DNA from: Lucifuga dentata
Taxonomy: Eukaryota > Chordata > Actinopteri > Ophidiiformes > Bythitidae
DNA length: 64,000 nucleotides
Direction: 5' to 3'
NCBI GenBank assembly: GCA_014773175.1
Contig: VXCM01000049.1
Coordinates: forward strand, 124,001 to 188,000
The position numbers and the translations under genes were made by a program. Shown here in pieces: positions 13,301 through 23,934 of this stretch. How positions within the stretch are numbered: position 1 is the first letter of the stretch; the number at the start of each line of letters is the position of its first letter. The notes below the pieces were generated by a model, which saw nothing but the letters and a program-made list of their open reading frames with translations, did no database searches and was not told the origin of the DNA.

Positions 13301-16300
13301 TGTGAACTTGAAAGTCATAAATGATGAAGTGACTGAGGACATTTTTTAAACATATATCACTGTGGCCATGTGAAAATACTAACTCCAATTTTGCCATTGC
13401 CATATTTTAACTTCTGTTTAAAGATTACATGCTGTAGACTGGAGAAATTCAATAACCTTTGGGCTTATGAAACCAATTCAGCCTGCTGGATGAACTCAAA
13501 AATGTTATTGTCAGGCAACAAAAAAGGAAAAAGTTTTGCTAAAATCTGTCTTTAAGTTTAATAATCACAGGAATCCATTAATTAGTGCTATGCCAAGCTA
13601 ATTACTCCTCATCATGGCTCCCTACTTTGTCTGTTTCTTCCATCGTGGCTGCACAGGTTCGTACAACAGATAAGACACAGCAGCACCTCGCATGACTTCA
13701 GCCTCTGCAGGCCGCAGGCCGCAGTCCATCCTGCATGACTGTCCGTCATCATTACCTGCTTGTGAAAACACCAAAGACAGGCGCAGGGAGGGGGTTGCCG
13801 AGGGGAGGCTTAGCTTCCCTTTGAGTGCTGCTTCACCTTTGACCTCTCACAGGGGGGACGAGATAAACACGAGGGGAGAGACAACTAAGCTTCAGTGACT
13901 TTTAATGATAGACCTGGTTTGGGTTAGAATAGCAATACTGTCATCATGCAGCGACTCGATAAGATTAAGCTTCATCAGCCACAAGTGACCAGCTTTGGTG
14001 CTTGGTTTTACTCTGCATTCATCTATAAGGTTTAACATGTGTTTTTTGTATATGATAGGAAATTTAGTCATTTCTGCTCTTATATTAAATATGAATTCTG
14101 CCTCAGAAGTCACTCAATTTACACTTTGAGAACAGGGACAATGTGTCTTCATCAATTTTTACATCTAAAGTTCTGGTCACACTTGTCACCAGCATCCATT
14201 TTTAGATAACACAAACACCTCTGCCTTCATTAAGGCCTATTTACTTCAATTAGACAAATAAAAATAATGACCAATGACAACAGTTACAAGGGTAGAAGCG
14301 AGCAAAGACTTTTTTAGCTGGCATGGTTTTTGAAAAGCACAGTCATGCGGCCAAACATGTAATAATCCTCCCATTCTTCCCAAACAGTTCAACTGGACTC
14401 CACAGACCACTGAAAAGGTTTTCTTCCAGTAAGACAAAAAAAAAAAAAAAAAAAAAAAAAAAANCCCTTTTAGTGTGACGCCTTCACGGGCTGCTGACTA
14501 CGCTTTGGCAGGGCCTCCATAGCACTTGGCTGGACAAGAAAAGACCATACACATAGAGGTACCTCAATGAGCGCTGAGTTAATCTGCAAGGTCATTAGGA
14601 TACTTGAAACACTCATTAGCATCATTCTCATGAACTTAGATGGGTTCTTTTTTCAGTGTTGGTAGAGGAAAAACACAGGATTTGTGGACTTCTGGGAAAT
14701 ATTGGGGAGAGTCAGGGAGAGTTGTTGTGGGACAGTTTGACATCTGGAGTCAAGGGGGTCATTCAGTCGTAATGAGGCGCTCGCTGTTAGTCAGCAAAAA
14801 AAAAAAAAAAAAAANAAAAAAAAAAAAAAAAAAAAAAGAGTTTGCCCCAGTGCTCAACTCTGCCTGATTCATCATCAACCCGGATGACAGTTTGGTTTGG
14901 TGGTCAGAGGACCAACACAAGACAGCAATCACACGACGGCAGGCTGATTCATCTCTTGTGGAAAGTAATTAACAAGACCAAGGCCACAGAAAGCTGATTG
15001 TTATTTATTTATGTATTTTCTGCATGACATAGTAAATAATTTTGCATTTTTTTTTAGCACTCATAGTTTGGCCTCAGATGATTTGGCCTCTTTGGAACTC
15101 TGTTAATAGCCTCATATTTGATTTTTTCCTTTTTGGAAAAAAAAAAAAAAAAAAAAAAAAATTCAAAAATCTTGTAGACTGGTTATACAAGCCCATTTCT
15201 TTGCATCCCAATTAGTTAGTCTTTGCAGCAACTCTTCCTGGAGTCCACTAATCAAACATAACAAAATCAAATAATGTTATCCATTAATATTAACAAATTA
15301 TCAGTTGCTTTTATGATTTAAAGCTTGATTCAATGCAATGCTACAAACATACTGTAAATACTAAATTTCTAGTCATCACATCCCTCCTACTGTAATAAAA
15401 AATTACAGTTAATACACATTTATTTTAAATCTGCTACATAATGAGAGTAGCCTAATTGTTCCATACTGTGTCATACTGATGGAAACATGTTGTTTTTGCA
15501 CTGGAAAGTTGTTTGTACCTAAACTGGAAAGATCTATTGTCATAAATCAAATCGCATAATAAGTGTGACAAGGATGCAGCATCTTTATCTAATTGGTGCC
15601 TGATTTCACTTTTGTACAAAGCAAACATTAAGTTAACATTGACAGTTTCATTGTTTATTATATCCAATCTGCTCTCTTTGCTGCATCACAGGTTGCATAT
15701 TTTAACTTCCAAATCTACTTTGTTGCTGCTGTAGGCCAAATTTCCACTTTGAGTCTACATCTGAGTAAGACTGTTTGGCTAATAATAACCTCACTGTCAT
15801 GTCAGCATCGACCCAAATACAGTAACCTAACCCAGTCTTAGTTACAGCACTGTTCTCTCTGCTGACAGTCGCTTGGAGCTTGACTGTGTTTAGTGAAGTT
15901 GTCAGCAGTGTTCCCTTCACTTGTCACCTCTGTGATGAAGCACATGTGCGTGACTGCTCTGCACCTTTTAGAAAAGCCTCGGGCAGTCCCTCTGTTCTTC
16001 TATTTCCCCCCAGAAGTTCACAGCATTGATTCAGACACTCAGATAAGCCCCATAAGTGCTGTAAAAGGTGCACAACTCTTCTGAGGTTCTGCGCAGGTTC
16101 CCACTAATTACACACATAAATCAAAGTAAGAGCTCACCTCATTTAATCACTCTTTTGAAAATGATGTAATTTCATCATAAACCTTATTTTGTTGAATGCC
16201 ATGCTAAACTATGATTGAATTTGATGTGATCTCCGTGGTGCAGAGATTGAATTTTACAGTGTAATTGTGCCTTTACTGTCTGAGCAAATCATCACCTATA

Positions 16301-17445
16301 TACACCTTCCTGAGCTCCTCCCTGTTACTGTACCATGCTCACTCACACGCGATAAGCAATTGAGCTGTCAGTCAAACCAAAGAGGAAACGTGTTGAGAGT
16401 GAACTTGCAAACATCAAGGAACTTTGGGGGCCCAAGGCAGAGGCCACCATGTGGGCTCATTTACCCAACAGGTTGCTCTATAGCTATTATCACCTCATTG
16501 CACCTTTGAGGGGATTACCTGAAAGCCTCGGCATCCACACAGCAACAACTGCAGGGGTTAAAAGCTATATACAGTATTATACAGAAACAAAGCTTTATAT
16601 AACTGCACTCATGGCATATTTATAAAGCCAATACTTCTCAAACTGATGTTGTATTTTTTTATTACAGATGTCCTAATTAAGGTGACATAAAATTAAAAAA
16701 TTTGTAATTTTTCAGCAAGCTTGAGAGCAAAATGAAGAAAAATCTGGAAAAAAAATTACACCTTACAGATATTATTACTCTACATAGTCAACACATCATT
16801 AATGAAACATTTGCTTTTTTTTATTTTTAATCTATTATTTAATTATTATTTTATCATGTATTATTTTTATTTTGTGTGAAAGTTTTTAGGTCATTAATTT
16901 TACTAATCTCAATGGTAACTGATTTGCTGCCTGAGGCGAACACCTGCAATAGTGGCCTACTGCATTAGACCTGTACACAGAATCCTCTACCACTAAAAAT
17001 CTACCAAATGATGGCATAAAATTAAGGTAAGAAAGGTTTTTGGGGAAAAAATAAACCTTGCTTGTTGTTAGATCAATCTCTGGATAAAAAAAATCCATCA
17101 TTAAGCCTCAGATGGCACACAAGACAACAATTCATTTTCATTAGATGTAATGAGGTAGAAAACTTATAATAATTAAGGACGGTTTTTTGCTCTCAGCTGG
17201 ACAAAAGAAGTTATAAAGCAACCCTTTCCTTACATAAATATGTATTCAGTAACTACAATATTTGAAGTCTTTGAAAATGAATTAACAAAGGGAAATAAGA
17301 TAACTTTTGAATCATTATGGGTTAACCTGTGATTGAATTCCTTTTCACTGTTCAAGTAATAAGCATGTGGGTCTTTAAGAAAACTTTCACCAAAGTGTGA
17401 GTCTAACTGAGCAACCAAAGTCAGTCTCATGACCAAGGATGTTCA

Positions 17446-17448
<3 letters not shown>

Positions 17449-17486
<38 letters not shown>
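17449..17486. repeat. (GA)n microsatellite
   Basis: Uninterrupted GA dinucleotide run of 38 bp. Confidence 0.95.
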
Positions 17487-17489
<3 letters not shown>

Positions 17490-19271
17490 GTTTTCTGTCA
17501 GTTGGTTAGAGGTAATATTAAATAGTAAAATTAACAAAAATGCAATGATGAGGTGACATACTTATAACCTTTGAGCAAATCCAATGTAGGGCCAATTGGA
17601 TCCTGCTGGGGTTTTGTCTAATAAATGAACCCTGTCAGTGAAGGAGGCTGGGACCAATTATTCATTCCAGCTCACCTCCACCTTCATGGATCCAGTCATG
17701 GCCTGCAAAAAAAGCAAGATGACATATTGTCACCTTGTGAGAAGCTTATCAAGGGGCGACAACTGGAGGGTTCTGACTCAGTAAGTGTGTATTTACATTC
17801 TATTTATAAGTCTGGCTGTAAAATTGGAAAACATGGAAGATATTCATTTACAATATCATTTAGAATAATTAACATTGCTTTAATTCAAACATGAATTGAA
17901 ATAGCATGCATTATAAATAATACTTGAAAAAAAAATTGGTCCTTTTTATTAACCCTACACCTAATATCCACAGTGTGAAGCTAGTGTTAAAATGAGTATG
18001 GGTGAAATTGAATAATGAGGATGATGTATTTGAGAGGAGCAGTTAAGGGTCACGGGGACAACCGTGGGTTAACAGAGCCGCTGTCCACGGTGCTGAAGCA
18101 GGATCCCCGAATCCGCATCTGAACCAGACCAAACCCGAGCTGAGAGGGCCAAATCCTAAACAACCTCAACCAAAGCCTGCATCCTCATAAACTAACGAGC
18201 AGATAAAGCAAATAAATCAAATTAAATTTAAAATAAGCATGCTATTCAGGCCCGTGCTGGTGCGTTTTTAGAACACAGAACAGGGCAGGAGGGTATCAAG
18301 AATTATTATCATCAAGGCCTAAAATTCTCATTTGATCCACCTGCCTTAATTGAAGTGCGTCTAAAATTTACCCTACATTTACTTGGCCCCATTATATGAA
18401 AGGTATAGAGATACATATTTTACATGGAGCTGCAGGACAGGTCTGACACTCCAAGCGCATGTTAATTAGGGGAAATTAATAAGCTAGAATGCGGGGTTCG
18501 CCTCCTCCTGGTGGCTTGGTGGAAAAACGCAACCTCAGTTTTCTTCTGCAGCATCCAAAGCATAAGCAGAAATACAAGAGTAAAATTCGATGCAAATAGC
18601 ATATCGATTTTTATTTATATTTCAATATTAAGACGCTGCTTTGAGGTGAGGTTACTGTACCTGTCTGAAAGTGTGTATATCAAGAAAATATATCAATAAA
18701 GATATCTTTAAAAGTATATATACTGACCCGCTAACGTTTTCCCATCACTGGCCATGTCATACCAGAAAAAAATAGTGTATTCATAAACTGTAAGGGCTGC
18801 TTTTATGGTCACACAGAAAATCGGAAAATTGTATTTCCATGAGAAATGAAGCCATGGACAGATCTGGACACACGTTCATCCCAAACATAATGATGGACCA
18901 ACAGCTTTATTTTTGTTATTATGGGTAAAACACATTTATATAATTCTGATCTCCCTAAAACGTCAGTAACAGACCACAGTATACACCAACACGGTAAAAA
19001 CAGAAAATTAATTTAATATTTTGGTGGAACAACAGAGAGGCAGAATTTTATAAAGGTGGAAAAAGAATATAAATGCGTTATAATGCGTATAAATAGCCTA
19101 TTTTAAAAAGTGAAGTTAACCCAGCAATAATAAACTAACGATTAAATTTGGTTTCGCGCTATAAAATATGTTTTATTGAATATTGTTGGCTTATGAAGGA
19201 TATTTACTACCTCCCTGAGGGCAGCGCCGCTTGTTACAATGTGAGGAAGAAAAAAAAAAATCTGATAAACT

Positions 19272-19272
19272 C

Positions 19273-19320
<48 letters not shown>
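19272..19320. repeat. (AAT)n microsatellite
   Basis: Trinucleotide run of about 16 units, followed by AT-rich sequence, roughly 250 bp upstream of the TATA-like box of cyp1b1. Confidence 0.95.
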
Positions 19321-19324
<4 letters not shown>

Positions 19325-19565
19325 TAAATTTTGTTGGCATTATCACCAGTAACAACTAAATAATCATTGTCATTATCTTATCATTATTGTTGCTGATCAT
19401 TTTGTCTTATTTAGTATAATGGCGTTCAATTGTGCGCGCACTCTGTTAGGCTTTTACATAAAATGAATGTTGTAAAATAGTGTGAACTTTACTAATTACA
19501 GCAAAATGCTGCGCGACATGCCGTTTCAGTTTAAAGTCACATTCATTTACTGACAGGTCGGACAA

Positions 19566-19573
19566 TATATAAG
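19566..19573 (+). promoter_or_regulatory. cyp1b1: TATA-like box, candidate cyp1b1 promoter
   Basis: TATATAAG lies 483 bp before the cyp1b1 start codon. By the usual 25-30 bp spacing it would place transcription initiation near 19597-19605, just at the start of a GGGAGA repeat. CYP1B1 in other vertebrates begins with a non-coding first exon. The position fits that plan if a leader exon starts here and is spliced to the acceptor ending at 20040. The box itself is seen; promoter activity is inference. Confidence 0.45.
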
Positions 19574-19599
19574 GTTGCTGCAAGTTTCACACACAGGGA

Positions 19600-20040
19600 T
19601 GGAGGGAGAGGGAGAGGGAGAGGGAGAGACAGGGNTGTTAAGAGGTGGTGCAGCTGACACCCTTTGCAACAAACTTGCCCACTGTGAGCCAGCAACACAG
19701 ACACTGACGGGCCGTGATGCTGTGCTCTTTCAGGATAAATGGACTCACTCGGTGCTGTGGGGCTTCAAAGCATGGACACGCTGAGCAGAGAGCACCGAGC
19801 CCACACACGCAAAACAAGCTGCCCACTACAGTGAGCTTTCAGCCAGATGGATATGTTAAGGGAGATTTTTTTAAAGTTGCAGATTAAAAATATAGTTTGT
19901 GAAATCATGAATAAACACATGGGGGAAAAAACTGAAACAAGGAATTAAACTTTTTTTTTTTTTTTTTTTTTTTTACTGAATGAAATCCTCGATATAAAAT
20001 TTAAGCCTGTTATAACTTGCGCGTAATATTGACTTCTCAG
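19600..20040 (+). other. cyp1b1: Probable cyp1b1 non-coding leader exon and small first intron
   Basis: Just before the start codon the sequence TTGACTTCTCAG ends at 20040, a reasonable splice acceptor only 15 nt upstream of the ATG, as expected because vertebrate CYP1B1 keeps its start codon at the beginning of the second exon. A donor of the form ACA|GTGAGC at 19831 would give a leader exon of roughly 230 nt and an intron of 210 nt containing a T24 tract at 19951-19974. CACT|GTGAGC at 19685 is a second possible donor. The N at 19635 falls within the GGGAGA repeat of this leader. Exact boundaries are unproven. Confidence 0.4.
19806..19812 (-). promoter_or_regulatory. cyp1b1: Xenobiotic response element core match (TTGCGTG)
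   Basis: The - strand reads TTGCGTG, a match to the TNGCGTG core bound by the AhR/ARNT heterodimer that induces CYP1 genes in response to aryl hydrocarbons. It lies about 244 bp upstream of the ATG, inside the inferred leader. A second match (TCGCGTG, - strand) is at 16346-16352. Matches to a 6-base core are expected about twice per 4 kb by chance, so each is only a candidate. Confidence 0.35.
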
Positions 20041-20055
20041 TGCTGGTTTCCCATC

Positions 20056-21050
20056 ATGGATGTAACTGAGAGGATTAACCAAGCGTCTCTCCGAACTCTT
20101 CTGCTGGCGTCTGTGGTTGTGCTCCTCTCCCTTCAGCTGTGGCGGTGGCTCCGGCACGGGATCCAGCGCCACAGCCCGCCCGGTCCGTTCCCCTGGCCAG
20201 TCATCGGTAACGCTATGCAGTTTGGCAACGCGCCGCACAAGTACTTTATGCGCCTGACGAAGAAATATGGAAACGTCTTTCAGATCAAACTGGGTTGTCG
20301 CCCCGTGGTGGTGCTGAACGGAGACGCCATCAGACAGGCGCTGGTCAAACAGGGACCCGAATTTGCTGGCAGACCGGACTTCACCTCTTTCCGGTACGTC
20401 TCCAACGGCGACAGCTTGGCTTTTGGCACCATCAACGACTGGTGGAAGGTGCACCGAAAAGTGGCCCACTCCACTGTCCGGATGTTTTCCACTGGCAACC
20501 CGCAGACCAAAAAGACCTTTGAGCATCACGTCCTCTGTGAGGTCAAGGAGCTCCTGCAGCTCTTCTTGAGGAAAACGGAGGAACACCAATATTTCCAGCC
20601 GATGACCTACCTGGTGGTGTCCACGGCTAACATCATGAGCGCGGTGTGTTTTGGGAAGAGGTACTCCTATGAGGACGAGGAGTTCCAGCAGGTGGTGGGG
20701 AGGAATGACCAGTTCACCAAAACAGTGGGCGCTGGTAGCATAGTGGACGTGATGCCTTGGCTCCAGTACTTCCCAAATCCCATCAAAACTATATTTGAAA
20801 ACTTTAAAAAACTCAACGTGGAGTTTCACTCGTTCATTCGAGATAAAGTGATTGAACACAGAAAAACCATCCAGTCAAGCACCATCAGGGACATGACGGA
20901 CGCTTTTATAGTGGCAATAGACCAGATAAAGGAGACTGTGGGGGTGCCATATGAGAAGGACTACGTGTCTCCCACTGTTGGGGACATATTTGGAGCAAGT
21001 CAAGACACACTGTCAACTGCTCTTCAGTGGCTCATCCTCATACTTGTGAG
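20056..21050 (+). CDS. cyp1b1: cyp1b1 coding exon 1 (residues 1-331 plus two bases)
   Basis: Begins at the ATG and ends before the donor AG|GTAAGG at 21051. It carries the membrane anchor, hinge, helix C motif and the helix I oxygen-binding motif. It is clearly richer in G+C and CpG than the flanking DNA. A 304-codon antisense open frame across it is a by-product of this composition. Confidence 0.95.
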
Positions 21051-21224
21051 GTAAGGCACTTTTCTAATTATTTTAAAACTTTGGTATTTAAAAGCACGGC
21101 AGATAAATCACAACTGCAAACTGAAACGGATCATAAGCTAGAGTCGCTCATCCTGCTTATAGGAGCTTGATGTTATGTAACAGCCTATGGTGAGCTTAGG
21201 CACAGGCAGGTACCTGCAGCAGAA

Positions 21225-21255
<31 letters not shown>

Positions 21256-22106
21256 GAAATGCTCAGTCAGCATTTTAATAACACAAGCACAAGATTTTGG
21301 GCAGATTTTTATGGGGTACTTTTCTAAATTTGATTACTGAGTCCCATAAGGCAATACATTTATTTATAAGGCTTTTAATTAATACTTTGTCCTTGGTTAT
21401 GCAACAGCCTGAGACCTTAATAAAAAAGAGGTCAAGAACAGAACAGAACATGTGGCTGTTACTAAAACGTCTCACCTGTTTTATGCACTGCAGATTTCCT
21501 GAGATGCAGGTGCGTCTGCAGCAGGAGGTGGACAAGGTGGTGGACCGCAGCCGGCTTCCCACCATCGAGGACCAAATGCATCTGCCTTATGTCATGGCCT
21601 TCATCTATGAGGTGATGCGCTTCACAAGCTTCGTGCCACTCACCATCCCTCACTCCACCACTACAGACACCTCCATCATGGGTTACAGCATCCCAAAGGA
21701 CACAGTCATCTTCATCAACCAGTGGTCCATCAACCACAACCCCGAGGTGTGGTCACAACCAGAGAACTTTGAACCTGAGCGCTTCCTGGATGAACATGGA
21801 GACCTGAACAAGGACCTGACCAGCAGCGTGCTTATCTTCTCCCTGGGGAAGCGACGGTGCATCGGTGAGGAGATCTCCAAGATGAAGCTGTTTCTCTTCA
21901 CAGCCCTGATCGCTCACCGGTGCCAGTTCACCTCAGACCCGGCCAGGCCACCCAAAATTGATTACAATTATGGTCTGACTGTGAAACCGCTTCCCTATTC
22001 CATAGCAATGTCCCTTCGAGATGACATGACGCTGCTGGATGTGGTTAGCAAACAAACCCTCACTGAGAACACACAGGAAGTTAATAGTGAACCAACATCA
22101 GACTGA
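20056..22106 (+). CDS. cyp1b1: Cytochrome P450 1B1 (two coding exons)
   Basis: A haem-thiolate monooxygenase of the ER membrane that oxidises oestrogens, retinoids and polycyclic aromatics using P450 reductase. Coding exons 20056-21050 and 21494-22106 join at an AG|A arginine codon to give 535 residues (human 543). Visible: hydrophobic anchor about residues 11-32; proline-rich hinge [12 protein letters not shown] at 41-52; helix C W130-x-x-x-R134; helix I GASQDT at 313-318 with the oxygen-activating Thr318; helix K E371-x-x-R374; PERF loop at about 426-429; haem loop [12 protein letters not shown] with ligand Cys454. These lie a constant 16 residues before the human positions, so no internal domain is missing. 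The ATG at 20056 is preferred over an upstream in-frame ATG at 20017 because a splice acceptor lies between them. An intron here, and rmdn2 downstream, favour cyp1b1 over the intronless cyp1c genes. No frameshift or N lies in the coding exons. Confidence 0.96.
21494..22106 (+). CDS. cyp1b1: cyp1b1 coding exon 2 (helix K to haem loop and stop)
   Basis: Starts after the acceptor TGCACTGCAG ending at 21493 and completes the split arginine codon, reading [10 protein letters not shown]. It contains ExxR, PERF and the cysteine haem loop, then a short acidic tail ending in TGA at 22104-22106. The intron (21051-21493, 443 bp) contains a T-rich tract at about 21229-21255. Confidence 0.95.
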
Positions 22107-22490
22107 TAAACAAAAGAGAAATAAAATCATAACAAGAACAAGTGAAAATGAAAGCTGAAGGACAAAAACATGAAAATGACTCGTGATCTGTGGCTCATCT
22201 CTGTGGGCTGTCAGAATAAGCTGAGAACTCAGGTTAAACTCCTTTACACACATTTGTTTTTAAATGTTTAAAATGGCATTTAACTTAGAATTATTATTAT
22301 AGACAATGAGACATTTGTAAGTAAACATCAGTGTTGATTGATAAATTCTGAGCCCTAACACAGACATAAGTAGGCAGGGGCTGTGAAAATGTCTCTGGCT
22401 GTAACATAATTCCTTAAGTGCTTTTGTACGTCACCTGCATTCATTTGAGCTCAGTGCTTATAATACACACTAGGCGAACATGCAGTGATT
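22107..22490 (+). other. cyp1b1: Probable cyp1b1 3' UTR start
   Basis: Sequence following the stop codon. AATAAA occurs at 22120-22125, only 14 nt past the stop and therefore unlikely to be the sole signal; others are at 22628-22633 and 23122-23127. Vertebrate CYP1B1 transcripts usually have long 3' UTRs, so the true end is probably further on, possibly inside or beyond the mariner relic. Confidence 0.4.
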
Positions 22491-22491
22491 A

Positions 22492-22783
22492 TGTACTTGC
22501 TGGCTGCTATCCATGACTGTGGCTTTGAAGTAGTTCAGCACCCACTGTAATAACCTGATTTGGTCCCCTCCCTTCACCCTCTCCCTTCCCAGACTTTCAC
22601 CCCATCCAAAATGTGTTAAAAAAAAAAAATAAAGATTTCATGTGGAACCTGTTTAGCCACAGTTGATGATGCTAATATCAGCTGTGGAGGCTTTTTTGGA
22701 AAGAGAAGAAAAGGACTTCTGTGAAACTGGGAAAAATCCCTCCAGCACTGTTGGCATAAGTGTGTGGAGTTGGAAGAGGATTA

Positions 22784-22790
<7 letters not shown>
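22492..22790 (+). pseudogene. Second degraded mariner-type transposase fragment
   Basis: Related to the fragment at 7536-7790. The + strand reads LAAIHDCGFEVVQHP, a PDLVPS remnant of the SPDLAP motif after two stops, and in another frame DDANISAVEAFLEREEKDF followed by KNPSSTVGI. The two copies align through the IHD-G, PDL, ISAVE and final Phe blocks but share many indels. There are frame changes and internal stops, so it is inactive. It is followed by a long poly(A) with an N at 22824. It could be part of the cyp1b1 3' UTR. Confidence 0.65.
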
Positions 22791-22823
<33 letters not shown>

Positions 22824-23406
22824 NAAAAAAAAAAAAAAAAAGAAAAACACCAAACTGCAGCATCTCAGAAGTACAGCTTTCTATGCTAGGCTCATAACTT
22901 GTCAATCAACCCTCACAGGGCCAGACATAAAGACAAAGGTGCAGGGCTGCAGTCTGATTTAGGCCTCAGTACCTGAAACATTGTGGTTACAGTTACTGAA
23001 GGTTACATAGCTGCTGTTATAATTTGCTCCTTTTCTTTATGAGTGCCATTTCTGTAAATATACTGAAAAAAAAAAATGCTACTTTGAATTTACTTAATTT
23101 TTATGTCAAGTGGTTGCACGAAATAAATTTATTTAGATTCATCTATATATTTTTAAATTGACTGTCGTTAATATTTATAATTAATTTCAGTGAAATTAAA
23201 TTTGTAGTTTTAGCTAAAACAAATTGACTACATTTCACTTAAATTTCCTGAGTCATTCCAAATAGACCTATGTTGAGTAAACTTAAACACAATTTAGTTA
23301 GTTTGGCTCAATAGTTTTGAGTAAATGTAGCTCAATCCAGTGGTGTAATAACTAAATATAAAATTAAGTGTAGTTTTTTTTTTTTTTTTTTTTAAATCTT
23401 TGTTGT

Positions 23407-23590
23407 ATTCTGGGGCAGTTGGCTGAACATTAAATGCTCTTTTACAGGAACGCCAGACTCACATCATTCACACCTGGTGCCCAGTACAACCACAGATTCC
23501 ATTCATTTCCCCGATTTCTCCAGCCAGTCCAAGGATTGAACTGGTGACCTTACCAGCTCACTTCTCTAACCTTTAGGCCACTACTGCCCA
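23407..23590 (-). mobile_element. tRNA-derived SINE
   Basis: On the - strand the element starts GGCAGTAGTGGCCTAAAGG (A-box-like TGGCCTAAAGG) and continues to CAGTTCAATCC (B-box-like), with spacing like a tRNA gene. A tRNA-unrelated body follows, containing TGTGAATGATGTGAG. This is the usual architecture of teleost tRNA-derived SINEs. It sits between an AT-rich stretch and the long inverted repeat at 23601-23915. Confidence 0.6.
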
Positions 23591-23600
23591 TTTAATGCAG

Positions 23601-23622
23601 TTCCATGTGTATACACATGGAA
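23601..23622. repeat. 22-bp perfect palindrome
   Basis: TTCCATGTGTA and its exact reverse complement TACACATGGAA are directly adjacent with no loop. It lies just outside the left arm of the larger inverted repeat that starts at 23629. Confidence 0.9.
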
Positions 23623-23628
23623 AAACTA

Positions 23629-23915
23629 TTGACCCCTTTTAGATGTTACATACAAACATTTAGCTTTATTTTACTGATTTCAACGTGTTATTTTGTTTTG
23701 CTCAATATTTTTGATTAATTTGAATTAAGATGACAATATTTTTAATAATATTTTAACATTTTTTTCTCGTTGCTTTTAATTAAATAAAATTATAATGTTA
23801 GAAGCACTGACAGATATAATTTCAACTAATCAAAATAGTGAGCAAAACAAAATAACACGTTGAAATCTTAAATAAGGCTAAATTTTTATATGTAACATCT
23901 AAAAGGGGTCAACAT
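23629..23915. mobile_element. Long inverted repeat, candidate AT-rich MITE
   Basis: The left arm (about 23629-23717) begins TTGACCCCTTTTAGATGTTA and includes TTTCAACGTGTTATTTTG. The right arm (about 23828-23915) is its reverse complement with few mismatches (CAAAATAACACGTTGAAA and ending TAACATCTAAAAGGGGTCAA). The roughly 110-bp centre is AT-rich. Short pairing may continue outwards (GGAAAAAC left, GTTTTTTG right). There is no coding capacity. A transcript would form a stem of nearly 90 bp. Confidence 0.7.
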
Positions 23916-23934
23916 CAGTTTTTTGTCAGTGTAC

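Larger units (their letters stand above)
8906..19560. other. Intergenic DNA upstream of cyp1b1, no gene seen
   Basis: About 10.6 kb with no supportable exon. It contains poly(A)/poly(T) tracts (about 9687-9715, 10118-10140, 10826-10861, 12316-12357, 14437-14463, 14796-14837, 15139-15162), four of which are interrupted or ended by an N, and the microsatellites listed separately. A fragment near 13225-13310 ends in GTGAAGCCCATTGGACTATA followed by AATAAA-type sequence, resembling the 3' tail of fish non-LTR retroelements. A homeodomain-motif-rich patch lies at about 18100-18500. Confidence 0.5.

Noticed and set aside
16346..16352. Second AhR/ARNT core upstream of cyp1b1 as proof of induction
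   Set aside because: A 6-base core is expected by chance at this density; distance of 3.7 kb and lack of clustering give no support.
1..19560. atl2, the human neighbour upstream of CYP1B1
   Set aside because: I looked for atlastin-like C-terminal exons on the + strand and recognised none; the gene may lie beyond the window.
20017..20055. Upstream in-frame ATG 13 codons before the chosen cyp1b1 start
   Set aside because: A splice acceptor ending at 20040 lies between the two, so the upstream ATG is probably intronic. The MDVTER start fits the family's short N-terminus.
19945..20859. 304-codon open frame on the - strand across cyp1b1 exon 1
   Set aside because: It is antisense to a clear P450 exon and follows from its GC-rich codon use. 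The translation has no family resemblance and ends in a poly-Lys run from the T24 tract.
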